Shown here: piece after piece, positions 50,478 through 58,773 of the stretch
Layout: every line of letters begins with the position of its first letter
Position numbering within the stretch: the first letter of the stretch is position 1
Assembly (NCBI RefSeq): GCF_921292975.1
Contig: NZ_CAKLCM010000002.1
Location: 124,001-188,000 of the forward strand
Direction of reading: 5' to 3'
DNA length: 64,000 nucleotides
Origin: Vibrio hippocampi
GTDB lineage: Bacteria > Pseudomonadota > Gammaproteobacteria > Enterobacterales > Vibrionaceae
Translations under genes and position numbers: made by a program
The notes under the pieces: generated by a model
Database searches by the model: none
Told to the model about the DNA's origin: nothing
What the model saw: the letters and a program-made list of their open reading frames with translations, nothing else

Positions 50478-50872
50478 AGGGTTCGAGTAACTCCTGAAAT
50501 TAGATCTAGCCAAACGTTCTCTTGAGCAAACGTTCTCTTGAGATAGTGAGGTCGAGGTGTTCGAGATTATAGGTACGACCACAGTCATCACACTTGGTTT
50601 CCTATTTTTGCATACAGATTAATGATTAGAAAGGTTTTAACTTTGTGTTAACTTAAGTGACGGGACACTGGAGCGGCGTTCATATGCCCACATGCGGTGC
50701 CGTAACCCGGATTTATGGATAAAATTTATATAATTCAAGGCGATTAGCGAATATTGTTCTATGTGATTGGTTTCTCGAAAACGGTTTTACTTTTCGATTC
50801 AGTTTAGGTTTGGGGATGCAATGAAAAACCATTACAATGACCCATTAACGGTTATTTTTTAAGTGATTCGGC
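50478..50872. other. Divergent bepA/tusA-like intergenic region
   Basis: A 395-bp gap with a perfect 16-nt tandem duplication (50511-50542) and, on the minus strand, TATAAT at 50566-50571 as a possible bepA -10 with a poor -35. No gene is supported. Confidence 0.6.
50511..50542. repeat. Perfect 16-nt tandem duplication in the bepA leader
   Basis: CAAACGTTCTCTTGAG occurs at 50511-50526 and again at 50527-50542. It would lie in the 5' untranslated region of bepA. Confidence 0.9.
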
Positions 50873-51100
50873 ATGCAGGTTAAACAACTCGATCTTAAGG
50901 ATGAGCGCTGTCCAATGTCTCTGCTTTTGGTAAAGAGAGCTTACAAAGCATTGGGAGTCGGTGAGGCAATGTCGATAGTATTAGTCGAACCACAATCGGT
51001 CACTGATGTGTCTTCATATTTAGGTATGCAAACGGCAAAGGTTGACAAACAAACTCGGTCAGATGTGACCACAATCAGTGTATTAAAACAGGGTGTTTAA
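50873..51100 (+). CDS. TusA-family small sulfurtransferase-like protein
   Basis: A 75-residue two-layer sandwich protein with the TusA N-terminal motif LDLKDERCPMSLLLVKRAYK. The invariant Cys-Pro is present, but the second Pro of the usual CPxP is Ser (CPMS). It ends TTISVLKQGV. Members carry persulfide sulfur for tRNA thiolation or other acceptors; this one sits four bases before perM, so the pair is probably one transcript. Specific role unknown. Confidence 0.85.
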   Translation: MQVKQLDLKDERCPMSLLLVKRAYKALGVGEAMSIVLVEPQSVTDVSSYLGMQTAKVDKQTRSDVTTISVLKQGV

Positions 51101-51103
51101 TCG

Positions 51104-52171
51104 ATGTTAGATATGGCTCGTCGTTGGTACAAACGACGTTTTTCCGATCCAGATGCAGTCAGCCTTGTGCTTATTCTACTGTTCGGATTTATTACGATTT
51201 ACTTTTTTGGTCACCTTATCGCACCGCTTTTGGTGGCGATTGTGTTGGCTTATTTGCTTGAGTGGCCGGTGACTAAACTCAGCAATTTGGGACTGCCAAG
51301 AACCTTAGGTGTGGTGACGGTGATTTTGCTGTTTACCGGTTTAATGCTGATGGCCATTTTTGGTTTGGTGCCTACGATCTGGAAACAGGTCGGCAACCTG
51401 ATTAATGATATTCCCAACATGTATGCCGTATCGCAGGAGTTTGTCAAAGATATTCCACGTAAGTATCCCGATATCGCCGATATCCATTTGGTTGAGTCCG
51501 TCATGGACAATATGAAAAATAAGGTATTGGTGCTGGGTGAAAATGTCGTCAAAGGTTCGTTAGCGTCTTTGGTGAGTTTGGCTGCCATAGCGGTCTACCT
51601 GATTTTAGTGCCTTTATTGGTATTTTTCTTGTTGAAAGACAAAGAAGAAATGGTCGGTATGGCGAGAGGTCTACTGCCAAGGAATCGTAAACTGGCAAAC
51701 AAAGTCTGGTTGGAGATGAACCAGCAGATTTCCAATTATATCCGCGGCAAGGTGCTGGAGATCTTAATCGTCGGCGGGGTGAGTTATGTAACCTTCGCTA
51801 TTTTAGATCTTCGCTACGCCGTCTTACTTGCCGTTCTGGTTGGTTTTTCGGTTCTGATCCCTTATATCGGAGCGGCCGCGGTGACCGTGCCTGTCGCCAT
51901 GGTCGGTTTATTCCAATGGGGTTTGGCTCCACAGTTTTACTGGCTGCTGATTGCTTACGGCATTATTCAGGCTTTGGATGGGAATGTGCTGGTGCCGATT
52001 TTATTCTCCGAGGCGGTGAATTTGCATCCAGTGGCGATCATCGTCTCTGTATTGGTATTTGGCGGTTTGTGGGGATTTTGGGGTGTGTTTTTTGCCATCC
52101 CACTCGCAACATTAGTTAAGGCGGTTTGGCATGCTCTGCCGAGTCAGGATGAGTCTCTAGCGCCAAGCTAG
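51104..52171 (+). CDS. perM: AI-2E family transporter PerM
   Basis: A 355-residue inner-membrane protein of the PerM/YfgO/TqsA family. It has hydrophobic segments around VSLVLILLFGFITIYFFGHL, AVYLILVPLLVFFLLKDKEE and the C-terminal LLAVLVGFSVLIPYIGAAAV, with the family motif IQALDGNVLVPILFSEAVNL HPV near residue 300. Substrate is unknown. bepA-perM adjacency is common among gammaproteobacteria. It is closed by a strong terminator. Confidence 0.92.
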   Translation: MLDMARRWYKRRFSDPDAVSLVLILLFGFITIYFFGHLIAPLLVAIVLAYLLEWPVTKLSNLGLPRTLGVVTVILLFTGLMLMAIFGLVPTIWKQVGNLINDIPNMYAVSQEFVKDIPRKYPDIADIHLVESVMDNMKNKVLVLGENVVKGSLASLVSLAAIAVYLILVPLLVFFLLKDKEEMVGMARGLLPRNRKLANKVWLEMNQQISNYIRGKVLEILIVGGVSYVTFAILDLRYAVLLAVLVGFSVLIPYIGAAAVTVPVAMVGLFQWGLAPQFYWLLIAYGIIQALDGNVLVPILFSEAVNLHPVAIIVSVLVFGGLWGFWGVFFAIPLATLVKAVWHALPSQDESLAPS

Positions 52172-52198
52172 CAGCAGAGTTAAATTCTACTTCAGTTG

Positions 52199-52228
52199 AA
52201 AGCCTCGCATATGCGAGGCTTTTTTTTC
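52199..52228 (+). terminator. Rho-independent terminator after perM
   Basis: AAAGCCTCGCAT (52199-52210) and ATGCGAGGCTTT (52211-52222) form a perfect palindrome followed by a long T run. Confidence 0.92.
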
Positions 52229-52376
52229 GATGCAATGCTATATGTCGTTTAGTCAGAATCATCAACGCTTTAACGTAAACTTTCTGGCATATCTAAGTAA
52301 ATAGTCTAGATTAATAATTGATGTTAATAGGATGTAGCATTATCTGAAATAGAGTTAATCAAAAGGAGTTGAAGCG

Positions 52377-52625
52377 ATGAACAAACTATTTCCCCTATAC
52401 CTAGTTTTACTTTCAGCCTCAACATTGACTGCAGCAGCGACGCTCAGTTGGAGTGGTAAGGTTCCAGAAAGAGATATGATCACCAATATTGGAGTGGTTC
52501 AGCAGCAGATTAGTTGGGATGTTAATGGCAAACATTATCAGTATTCTGTTCAGCAAGCACCTTCACATCAAATTAAGATTACCGAAATATCAGAAACAAC
52601 GGCGATAGTCTCGCCAGCTATTTAA
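52377..52625 (+). CDS. Small secreted protein of unknown function
   Basis: An 82-residue protein not recognised as any family. It has an N-terminal signal peptide (MNKLFPLYLVLLSASTLTAA, cleavage near AAA-TLS) and a short mature region of about 60 residues rich in beta-forming residues (TLSWSGKVPERDMI, NIGVVQQQISWDVNGKHYQY). AAAGGAG with good spacing before the ATG supports real translation. It lies alone between perM and the GH88 gene, with base composition more AT-rich than the flanking core genes. No cysteine or lipobox is present, so it is probably a soluble periplasmic or secreted product. Confidence 0.65.
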   Translation: MNKLFPLYLVLLSASTLTAAATLSWSGKVPERDMITNIGVVQQQISWDVNGKHYQYSVQQAPSHQIKITEISETTAIVSPAI

Positions 52626-53040
52626 CTGATTCCACGTTAACTGATTACAAGGTCTTAGTTAAATCATGAGACGGTAGTTGTCACACACACTTCCGTCTCT
52701 AATTCAAAGCAACGGACGCGATTTCCTGTCGCATTGCTATATTCTATTGCATCACTAAATTCTGCTGTATAGCTATCTGCTGTATATCTATAGGACACCA
52801 GCAATATTAGATTCATTTTGTATGACAAAAACATGAGCCAGTTCAATCAATTGACATCCAATAGCGATACAGCGTGATGCCTCTCTCCTTCCCTGTCTAA
52901 TCGTCTTTGTTCGCCAACCAAGCTATGAAATAGTGTGGCAATTAAGTAATACAAAATGTCGTGCTTAGTGCTGAAATAACTGAGTTCGACGAGCGCACTA
53001 TAGCGGTCCTTGGCGGCCTAAAATATTGATGAGGTATAAA
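52626..53040. other. AT-rich intergenic region upstream of GH88 gene
   Basis: A 415-bp region with a 15-nt tandem duplication (52761-52790) and no supported gene; a 60-codon minus-strand frame shows no ribosome site. Confidence 0.55.
52761..52790. repeat. 15-nt tandem duplication
   Basis: TCTGCTGTATAGCTA (52761-52775) and TCTGCTGTATATCTA (52776-52790) differ at one position. Confidence 0.85.
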
Positions 53041-54279
53041 ATGCAGGTGTCATTTCCTAATAAAATTGTCGTTGCGTTGGGTGCTTGTTTGACGATGAGT
53101 CACAGCTTGCCGTTAATGGCGGCGACTGGAACTGAGAGTGTTAGTCAGCAGAATGTGATGGAACTGATCCAGTCAAAAGCCCATTATCTCGCCATTGAAG
53201 CACTCGATAATGACAATGAAACATTTACGGCTTACACCGATGTTGATGGTGAATGGGAGCAAGAGCCGGACCGAAACTGGTGCAGCGGCTTTGTACCGGG
53301 CATTTTCTGGTATCTCAATGCGATGACTGCGGATCAATCTTGGCAGAAAAAGGCGGAGTTCTGGACGGAAGGCGTGAGATCTCGCGCGTATGCCACCGAC
53401 AATGATACCGGCTTCCAAGTTTTCGACAGTTTTGGTCTAGGCTACACCATTGGCGGCGTGACCAGTGACGACTATAAACAAGTCTTGAAAGATGGGGCAA
53501 ATACGTTGGTCACGGAGCGCTACAATAAAGACATCGGCGCGTTCCGCTCATGGAATCAACGCATCGATAACCCAACGACCTTGCCTTTCGAAGTCAATAT
53601 CGATCAGCTAATGAACATGGAGTTGGTCCTATGGGTGGGGGCAAATGCAGATAAGCCCGAATACACACAAATGGCGGTTTCTCATGCAGATAAAACTTGG
53701 CAACATGGTGTTCGAGACAATGGCAGTACCTACCATGTCGTGAGTTATAACCTTGACGGAAGCGTTGATAGTAAACGCACACACCAAGGGTGGCAGACGG
53801 ATTCAACGTGGTCGCGAGGTCAAGCATGGTCAGTCTATGCTTATGCCATGTATTACCGTTTCACCGGGCTTGAAAGAATGTTGGAACGTTCGATAAAGTC
53901 TTACGACTATTTTCTTTCGGCGACACAGCAACAAACCAACGATCTCGTCCCATACTCGGATTTTGATGCGCCGATTGATGTGAGAAACCCTAAAGATACC
54001 TCAGCGACCGCCGTGGTCGCGTCTGGTTTGCTAGAGCTTTATCATATAACTAAAGATGAGAAGTATCTGAACGATGCCGAGGCGATGTTGATCTCATTGG
54101 CAAAACCAGAATATCTAGCGAGAGAAACTGAGTACCAAGCCATCTTGAAAAAAGGCTCAGAAAAATGGGGTGAACCAGAGGTTGGCACCATCTTTGGCGA
54201 TTACTTCTTTATTGAGGCGCTGTACCGCTGGAAGCAGTGGTCGCCGCGTGAGTTACCAGGCTATTTTGGTCTGAACTAA
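53041..54279 (+). CDS. Exported GH88-family unsaturated uronyl hydrolase
   Basis: Hydrolyses the 4,5-unsaturated uronic acid left at the end of oligosaccharides by polysaccharide lyases. The 412-residue product has a signal peptide (MQVSFPNKIVVALGACLTMS, cleavage near LMAA) and an (alpha/alpha)6 barrel. Asp122 in NDTGF and Asp188 in EVNIDQLMNMELVLW occupy the positions of the catalytic pair in Bacillus UGL. RNWCSGFVPGIFWYLNAM and STWSRGQAWSVYAYAMYYRF are family-typical. GAGG 7 nt before ATG 53041 favours this start over 53026 or 53029. No lyase, transporter or regulator is adjacent, so substrate (glycosaminoglycan, ulvan or other) is open. Confidence 0.9.
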   Translation: MQVSFPNKIVVALGACLTMSHSLPLMAATGTESVSQQNVMELIQSKAHYLAIEALDNDNETFTAYTDVDGEWEQEPDRNWCSGFVPGIFWYLNAMTADQSWQKKAEFWTEGVRSRAYATDNDTGFQVFDSFGLGYTIGGVTSDDYKQVLKDGANTLVTERYNKDIGAFRSWNQRIDNPTTLPFEVNIDQLMNMELVLWVGANADKPEYTQMAVSHADKTWQHGVRDNGSTYHVVSYNLDGSVDSKRTHQGWQTDSTWSRGQAWSVYAYAMYYRFTGLERMLERSIKSYDYFLSATQQQTNDLVPYSDFDAPIDVRNPKDTSATAVVASGLLELYHITKDEKYLNDAEAMLISLAKPEYLARETEYQAILKKGSEKWGEPEVGTIFGDYFFIEALYRWKQWSPRELPGYFGLN

Positions 54280-54307
54280 CCGCGAGAGATAGCGTCACTT
54301 CGATATA

Positions 54308-54337
54308 AAAAAACCGAGCGTTGAAGCTCGGTTTTTT
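54308..54337. terminator. Bidirectional terminator between GH88 gene and bcp
   Basis: AAAAAACCGAGC (54308-54319) pairs with GCTCGGTTTTTT (54326-54337). Confidence 0.93.
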
Positions 54338-54356
54338 AGTGGGTTCGATCAGTGAA

Positions 54357-54830
54357 TTAGGCTTGTACACCGTTGAGATAATCTAGAACCACTTCATGGT
54401 GAGTCTTGGTTTTGAACTTGTTAAACACTTGCTCAATGATCCCATTTTCATCAATCAGAAAACTGATGCGGTGTAGTCCGTCGTAGACTTTACCCATAAA
54501 CTTTTTTTCGCCCCACACGCCGAATTGTTCGGCAGCGGCGTGGTCTTCGTCAGACAGTAGCGTGAAGTTTAGCTCATCTCGCTCGATGAATTTCCCGAGG
54601 CGCTTGACTGGGTCGATACTGACACCGAGTACCGCGACATTATGAGCGTCTAGCTCGGCTTTGATATCACGCAGACCTTGAGCTTGTACTGTACAGCCAG
54701 GTGTCATCGCTTTCGGGTAAAAATAAAACAACACTTTTTGACCTTTAAAGTCACTTAGAGTGACGCTGTTTCCATCTTGATCGAGCAGAGAAACATTGGG
54801 TGCCGGAGTGCCAGCCGTGAGTGTATTCAT
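54357..54830 (-). CDS. bcp: Thioredoxin-dependent thiol peroxidase (Bcp/PrxQ)
   Basis: Reduces hydroperoxides using thioredoxin. The 157-residue product starts MNTLTAGTPAPNVSLLDQDG and has the peroxidatic Cys46 in YPKAMTPGCTVQAQGLRD. The resolving Cys found five residues later in E. coli Bcp (QAC) is Gln51 here, so the enzyme is expected to work as a 1-Cys peroxiredoxin. The start 10 codons downstream of the longest frame was chosen from family length and start. It lies 41 bp after gcvR, the same pairing as in E. coli. Confidence 0.95.
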   Translation of the reverse strand: MNTLTAGTPAPNVSLLDQDGNSVTLSDFKGQKVLFYFYPKAMTPGCTVQAQGLRDIKAELDAHNVAVLGVSIDPVKRLGKFIERDELNFTLLSDEDHAAAEQFGVWGEKKFMGKVYDGLHRISFLIDENGIIEQVFNKFKTKTHHEVVLDYLNGVQA

Positions 54831-54871
54831 TACTATTCCTTTTGAAGTTTTTATTGTCATTATACTGCCGT

Positions 54872-55417
54872 TTAGTGACCGCTACTGTTAATGAAGTTGA
54901 GTGAACCTTGAACCGATAGCGTCCCACACAGCGCATTAAACTCTTCTTGGAGCTGCATTAAATTGCAGTTGTCATCGACGTTGGCGGTGAGTGCTATTTG
55001 AAAGTGGTCCACCTCGGAGCCGGTTCTTTCTTTGGTGATGGTTTGAGCGCTGAGCGAGGCTAAACCAATTTGACGATTAGCAAAGAACTGAGTGAACTGC
55101 TCCGTCAGTCCCACTCGATCATCTGACTCGACGAACACTTCTACGGTGTAGTGACTGTCGAGAGGGAGATGTTTAGAGGTACGTTTCATCATAGTGATCA
55201 GATCATGTTCTTGACCCAATAACGGTAGGCTGGTTTCCACTCGAGTAATGTGGTTTGCATTGCCAGATACCAACATAATCAAAGTAAATTCATTACCAAA
55301 TAGGGCAATGCGGCTATCAACAATGTTACATCCTGAATGAGTGACTAAATGCATAACTTCATTACAGATACCAGGACGATCAGTGCCTACAGCGGTAATC
55401 ACTAAATATTGATTCAT
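54872..55417 (-). CDS. gcvR: Glycine cleavage system transcriptional repressor GcvR
   Basis: A 181-residue protein of two ACT domains (MNQYLVITAVGTDRPGICNE near the start; HYTVEVFVESDDRVGLTEQF from about residue 88). In E. coli GcvR binds the activator GcvA and blocks gcvTHP activation when glycine is low. The synteny gcvR-bcp divergent from dapA-bamC matches E. coli, supporting the name. Confidence 0.93.
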   Translation of the reverse strand: MNQYLVITAVGTDRPGICNEVMHLVTHSGCNIVDSRIALFGNEFTLIMLVSGNANHITRVETSLPLLGQEHDLITMMKRTSKHLPLDSHYTVEVFVESDDRVGLTEQFTQFFANRQIGLASLSAQTITKERTGSEVDHFQIALTANVDDNCNLMQLQEEFNALCGTLSVQGSLNFINSSGH

Positions 55418-55747
55418 AGTGTCACTCTATTGTGTTGTTATTGAGTCAGTCTCCAGAGTTTGCTTGCAGAGACTGGGGCGGTATCGATACATGGTATACC
55501 TATAGTGGCGAAATTTGCAATCTTGGGACACAAAAGCGTAATGAAAGGCTATGTTGGGTGGTGATAGTGATGGGCGAGCCTAGTGAGTGAGGGCTGAGCA
55601 ATGACGTGACTTTTATTCTATTGCGTGGTGAATCTCTGAAATATGATAATTATTCATTCACTTCTGCAATCTATATAAGCTTAATAGCTTGTTTTTATCA
55701 ATGGCATTACAGTACCATGCAGGAAGTATCATTTTAGGGAGATAACC
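55418..55747. other. Divergent gcvR/dapA regulatory region
   Basis: A 330-bp gap without genes. It holds a candidate dapA promoter (55621-55650). No lysine-riboswitch-like structure was recognised by eye. Confidence 0.55.
55621..55650 (+). promoter_or_regulatory. Candidate dapA promoter
   Basis: TTGCGT (55621-55626), an 18-bp spacer and GATAAT (55645-55650), about 100 nt before the dapA start. Confidence 0.4.
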
Positions 55748-56626
55748 ATGTTTTCAGGAAGTATTGTTGCACTCATTACCCCATTCACTCCAGACGGCGA
55801 AGTTGACTTTGTTAGCCTACGAAAATTGGTAGAGCATCATGTTAGCGCGGGTACGGATGGTATCGTCGCGGTTGGGACGACAGGGGAGTCTGCAACACTC
55901 ACTGTTGAAGAACATGTAAAAGTCGTGGCTAAAACGGTTGAGTTTGCCCAAGGACGCGTGCCAATTATTGCCGGCACGGGCGCAAATGCAACGCATGAAG
56001 CGATTACCTTTAGTCGTTTATTAAGTAATGTCGGCATCGCTGGCTGCTTAAGCGTGACACCATATTACAACAAGCCGACTCAAGAAGGCATGTTCCAGCA
56101 TTATAAAGCGATCTCTCAAGAGACCGATATTCCTCAGATTCTCTACAACGTACCAGGTCGTACCGGGGTAGACCTAAAACCAGAGACAGTTGCACGTCTG
56201 GCTGAGATCCCATCAATTGTGGCACTGAAAGATGCGACCGGTGATCTTGAAAGAGTTGCAATTCATCGTGAACTTTGTGGCGAAGATTTTATCTTACTAA
56301 GTGGTGATGATGCGACTGGACTGGATTTTGTTAAGCGAGGCGGTCAAGGGGTTATCTCGGTAACCAACAATATTGCTGCTGCAGACATGGCAAAGATGCT
56401 ATCTCTGGCGCTTGAAGGCAAATTTGAAGAAGCAGAAGTGATCAACCAACGCCTAATGGGACTGCACCATAAACTGTTTGTAGAATCGAGCCCGATTCCA
56501 GTTAAGTGGGCAGCACACAAATTAGGAATGATTGCCGATGGTGGCTTGCGTTTACCACTCACTGAACTGTCTCAAGAAGGCAAAACAGTGGTAGCTCAAG
56601 CTTTAACAGAGGCTTGTATTTATTAA
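55748..56626 (+). CDS. dapA: 4-hydroxy-tetrahydrodipicolinate synthase
   Basis: Commits aspartate semialdehyde and pyruvate to lysine/DAP synthesis. The 292-residue TIM-barrel protein has [19 protein letters not shown], the proton-relay [30 protein letters not shown], and the Schiff-base Lys in [13 protein letters not shown] (about residue 161). GGGAG lies upstream of the ATG. The other dap gene in the window is dapE. Confidence 0.97.
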   Translation: MFSGSIVALITPFTPDGEVDFVSLRKLVEHHVSAGTDGIVAVGTTGESATLTVEEHVKVVAKTVEFAQGRVPIIAGTGANATHEAITFSRLLSNVGIAGCLSVTPYYNKPTQEGMFQHYKAISQETDIPQILYNVPGRTGVDLKPETVARLAEIPSIVALKDATGDLERVAIHRELCGEDFILLSGDDATGLDFVKRGGQGVISVTNNIAAADMAKMLSLALEGKFEEAEVINQRLMGLHHKLFVESSPIPVKWAAHKLGMIADGGLRLPLTELSQEGKTVVAQALTEACIY

Positions 56627-56628
56627 GC

Positions 56629-56664
56629 TTATAAGGAGACGTTGCTAGCAACGCCTCCTTATAA
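56629..56664. repeat. Large hairpin between dapA and bamC
   Basis: Arms TTATAAGGAG-A-CGTTGC (56629-56645) and GCAACG-C-CTCCTTATAA (56648-56664) pair over 16 of 17 positions with a 2-nt centre. No T run follows. One arm contains AAGGAG and its complement, so the fold would mask an SD-like sequence. It likely tunes dapA 3'-end stability or bamC expression. Confidence 0.8.
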
Positions 56665-56712
56665 ACGCGACGTTTAAATAGTGACACAGCAGAGCTATTT
56701 CAGGGAGTTTTA

Positions 56713-57729
56713 ATGAAATTTTCTCGTCAGCTAGCGGTATCTTCGCTCGCTGTTATCGTATTAGCCGCTTGCTCTAGCGACCCTAGAACTCGCAGAGAAG
56801 CAAAAGACGACTTCAATTATCTTGAAGCCCCAGCTCTGGAAAGCTGGAGCATGCCTGATGGTGCGACGCCACAGTATTATCCTAACTATCAGATCCCTAA
56901 AGGCGATTATCAAGGTGAAGTGGGGCGTGACGTTGATATTCGACCGCCACAGCAAGTGCTTGAGCTTATTCCGGGTGCCCGTGTTGAGCGCCAAGGGTCA
57001 CAGGTGACTCTGTGGTTGCTGCAAGAGCAAGAGATGGATAAAGTCTGGAGCACTATCCAAGAAATGATGACAAAGCAGAATATCAAAGCGGTCAAGCAAT
57101 CCGATACTGAGATTGAAACCGACTGGGTATCCTGGAAATCAGCCGATGAAGATACAGAAATCGGCAGTCGTTATCGTATTACTCGCACAGAAGCCAATAA
57201 TCGCTATGGTTTTACCACTGAGTTGATCGATTGGAAAGAAGGTAACCAAGTTAAGCCGGTCACTAGGACCAATGAAGAGCGTTACAATACCTTGCTAACC
57301 AACTTGATTACCGCACGCTACGATACTAACTTGCGTGAAGACGCTGCCCGTCGAGCCAGTGAGTTGGTGAAAACAATCCCAGTCAGTATGGGTACTGACC
57401 GCAGTGGTTTACCGGTTATTATTGCACGGACTTCCTATGATGTACTTTGGCAACGTGCGCCTAAGTTGCTGCCACAAATGGGCTTTACGGTATTAACCCG
57501 TAATCAGTCTCAGGGCACAATTACCGCGACCTACGCCTCACCGAACGATGAGTTTTGGAATAGTGTTGGTTTGAAGCCGATTGATCTGAAATCAGGGGAT
57601 TACACTTTCCTACTGGGTGATCTCGGCAACCGAACTTCGATCAACGTCACCGACGATAAAGGTAAGCCGGTCGAAGAAAACTTATTACGTTCTTTAGAGC
57701 CAGTGTTGGCGGCGGTTGGTCAGCTATAA
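56713..57729 (+). CDS. bamC: Outer membrane protein assembly factor BamC
   Basis: Lipoprotein subunit of the BAM complex; works with BamA encoded in this window. The 338-residue product has a lipobox (VIVLAAC, Cys20), an unstructured N-terminal segment that binds BamD, and two helix-grip domains (first about residues 95-210, VTLWLLQEQEMDKVWSTIQE; second about 220-335). The gene follows dapA, as in E. coli (dapA-nlpB). Confidence 0.95.
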   Translation: MKFSRQLAVSSLAVIVLAACSSDPRTRREAKDDFNYLEAPALESWSMPDGATPQYYPNYQIPKGDYQGEVGRDVDIRPPQQVLELIPGARVERQGSQVTLWLLQEQEMDKVWSTIQEMMTKQNIKAVKQSDTEIETDWVSWKSADEDTEIGSRYRITRTEANNRYGFTTELIDWKEGNQVKPVTRTNEERYNTLLTNLITARYDTNLREDAARRASELVKTIPVSMGTDRSGLPVIIARTSYDVLWQRAPKLLPQMGFTVLTRNQSQGTITATYASPNDEFWNSVGLKPIDLKSGDYTFLLGDLGNRTSINVTDDKGKPVEENLLRSLEPVLAAVGQL

Positions 57730-57774
57730 CGGTCTTACCAGAGTTAAACTGAACGTGGTTTACAAATAAAACTC

Positions 57775-57803
57775 AAAAGGGTCTGACTTGTCAGACCCTT
57801 TTT
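57775..57803 (+). terminator. Terminator after bamC
   Basis: AAAAGGGTCTGAC (57775-57787) pairs with GTCAGACCCTTTT (57790-57802) and is followed by T. Confidence 0.92.
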
Positions 57804-57887
57804 ACATGCCTGTTTTTATAGGTATGTTTTAAATACATCGCCGTTTGTAAGCTGAGCCTTTTAGAGTAAGCAAGACGTTCTTTTTGT

Positions 57888-58088
57888 CTAATCTTGCGGT
57901 TTTTTATTAGGGTCTTGGCTCTGTTTGTCTAGCTCGTTAAGTCGGTCTAAGTTATGTTCACGGGAACCCGGCTTAGGACCTTGCCCAAACTTCATATTCG
58001 CCGTGTATTTAAGTGCAGCGATGTTCCCCACAACCACAGCAACCACCACACAGATAATCACCCATGGACTAAATAACCATTCAATCAT
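57888..58088 (-). CDS. DUF2897 small membrane protein
   Basis: A 66-residue protein with one transmembrane helix (SPWVIICVVVAVVVGNIAAL) and a hydrophilic C-terminal tail (RLNELDKQSQDPNKKPQD), recognised as DUF2897. ATG 58088 is preceded by AGGTG at 6 nt; a GTG three codons earlier is the alternative. Function is unknown. It follows the M15 peptidase gene on the same strand with only a few bases between, and is likely co-transcribed with dapE and that gene. Confidence 0.8.
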   Translation of the reverse strand: MIEWLFSPWVIICVVVAVVVGNIAALKYTANMKFGQGPKPGSREHNLDRLNELDKQSQDPNKKPQD

Positions 58089-58097
58089 ACTTATCAC

Positions 58098-58772
58098 CTA
58101 TTGGCAGATATTCGCTATAAATTGAGTGTATAGGGTATCGAGCTCAGAAAGTATGGTTTTCCGTCCCAAAATTTCAGTTTGCTCTAGCGTGCTTTGCAGT
58201 ATTTTAGGGTCGGTGAGCTGTAAGCATTGGTGAGCGGTAAGCTTATGGCTAAGATGCCAAGGCTCAGGTGACACGCCCCCAAGATCCTGCGCGTAAGGAA
58301 AAAAGAAACCCCACTGCTGAGCGTGTTCTAGTAACCACTGGTAAAACGGTGTTTGATGACCCGATAGATATTCCCAAGGCTCTAAGGCGATTGCCGTGCC
58401 TTCTGGCAATAGATTATGAGCGTATAAATCGAAGTCGGTTCCCCAGTGATGTCGACTTGCACCCGGTAGTGCGCTCCATCTTAGGATTGCGAACACTTTC
58501 TCTGACTCAGATAAGTGTTCGGTTGCTAGAGGTTGGCTGTGTAGGTCGAGAATCGGTCGCACCCCCGACATTTTGTTGTTCCATATCGCCAGTTGGCGCT
58601 CAAAACTGCGATAGCCACTGGCAATATGAAATTCAAACCCAGCTTGACGAGCGCTTTGTTCGAGAGCCAAAAGATCGGCTTTTACCTCTCGATGCACCTC
58701 GAATGAGCGAATGCCAATCAACACCTCAGAGAGGTGCGAAGCATCTTGGCCGACAAGTTGGGCTGGAGTCAT
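58098..58772 (-). CDS. M15-family metallopeptidase (D-Ala-D-Ala carboxypeptidase type)
   Basis: A 224-residue VanY/M15B-like zinc peptidase. Zinc ligands lie in ASRHHWGTDFDLYAHN and in EPWHLSHKL; ASGYRSFERQLAIWNNKM is the conserved SGYRS motif. No obvious signal peptide is seen, so location is uncertain and substrate may be cytoplasmic muropeptides or it may be exported by other means. One base separates it from dapE upstream, so it is in the dapE transcript; both deal with DAP/cell wall chemistry. Confidence 0.9.
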   Translation of the reverse strand: MTPAQLVGQDASHLSEVLIGIRSFEVHREVKADLLALEQSARQAGFEFHIASGYRSFERQLAIWNNKMSGVRPILDLHSQPLATEHLSESEKVFAILRWSALPGASRHHWGTDFDLYAHNLLPEGTAIALEPWEYLSGHQTPFYQWLLEHAQQWGFFFPYAQDLGGVSPEPWHLSHKLTAHQCLQLTDPKILQSTLEQTEILGRKTILSELDTLYTQFIANICQ

Positions 58773-58773
58773 A

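Noticed and set aside
52664..52846. 60-codon minus-strand frame between the small secreted protein and GH88 gene
   Set aside because: Overlaps a tandem duplication, no ribosome site and no family resemblance.
55418..55747. Lysine riboswitch upstream of dapA
   Set aside because: No lysine-box-like conserved core or terminator pair was recognised by eye; a covariance search would be decisive.
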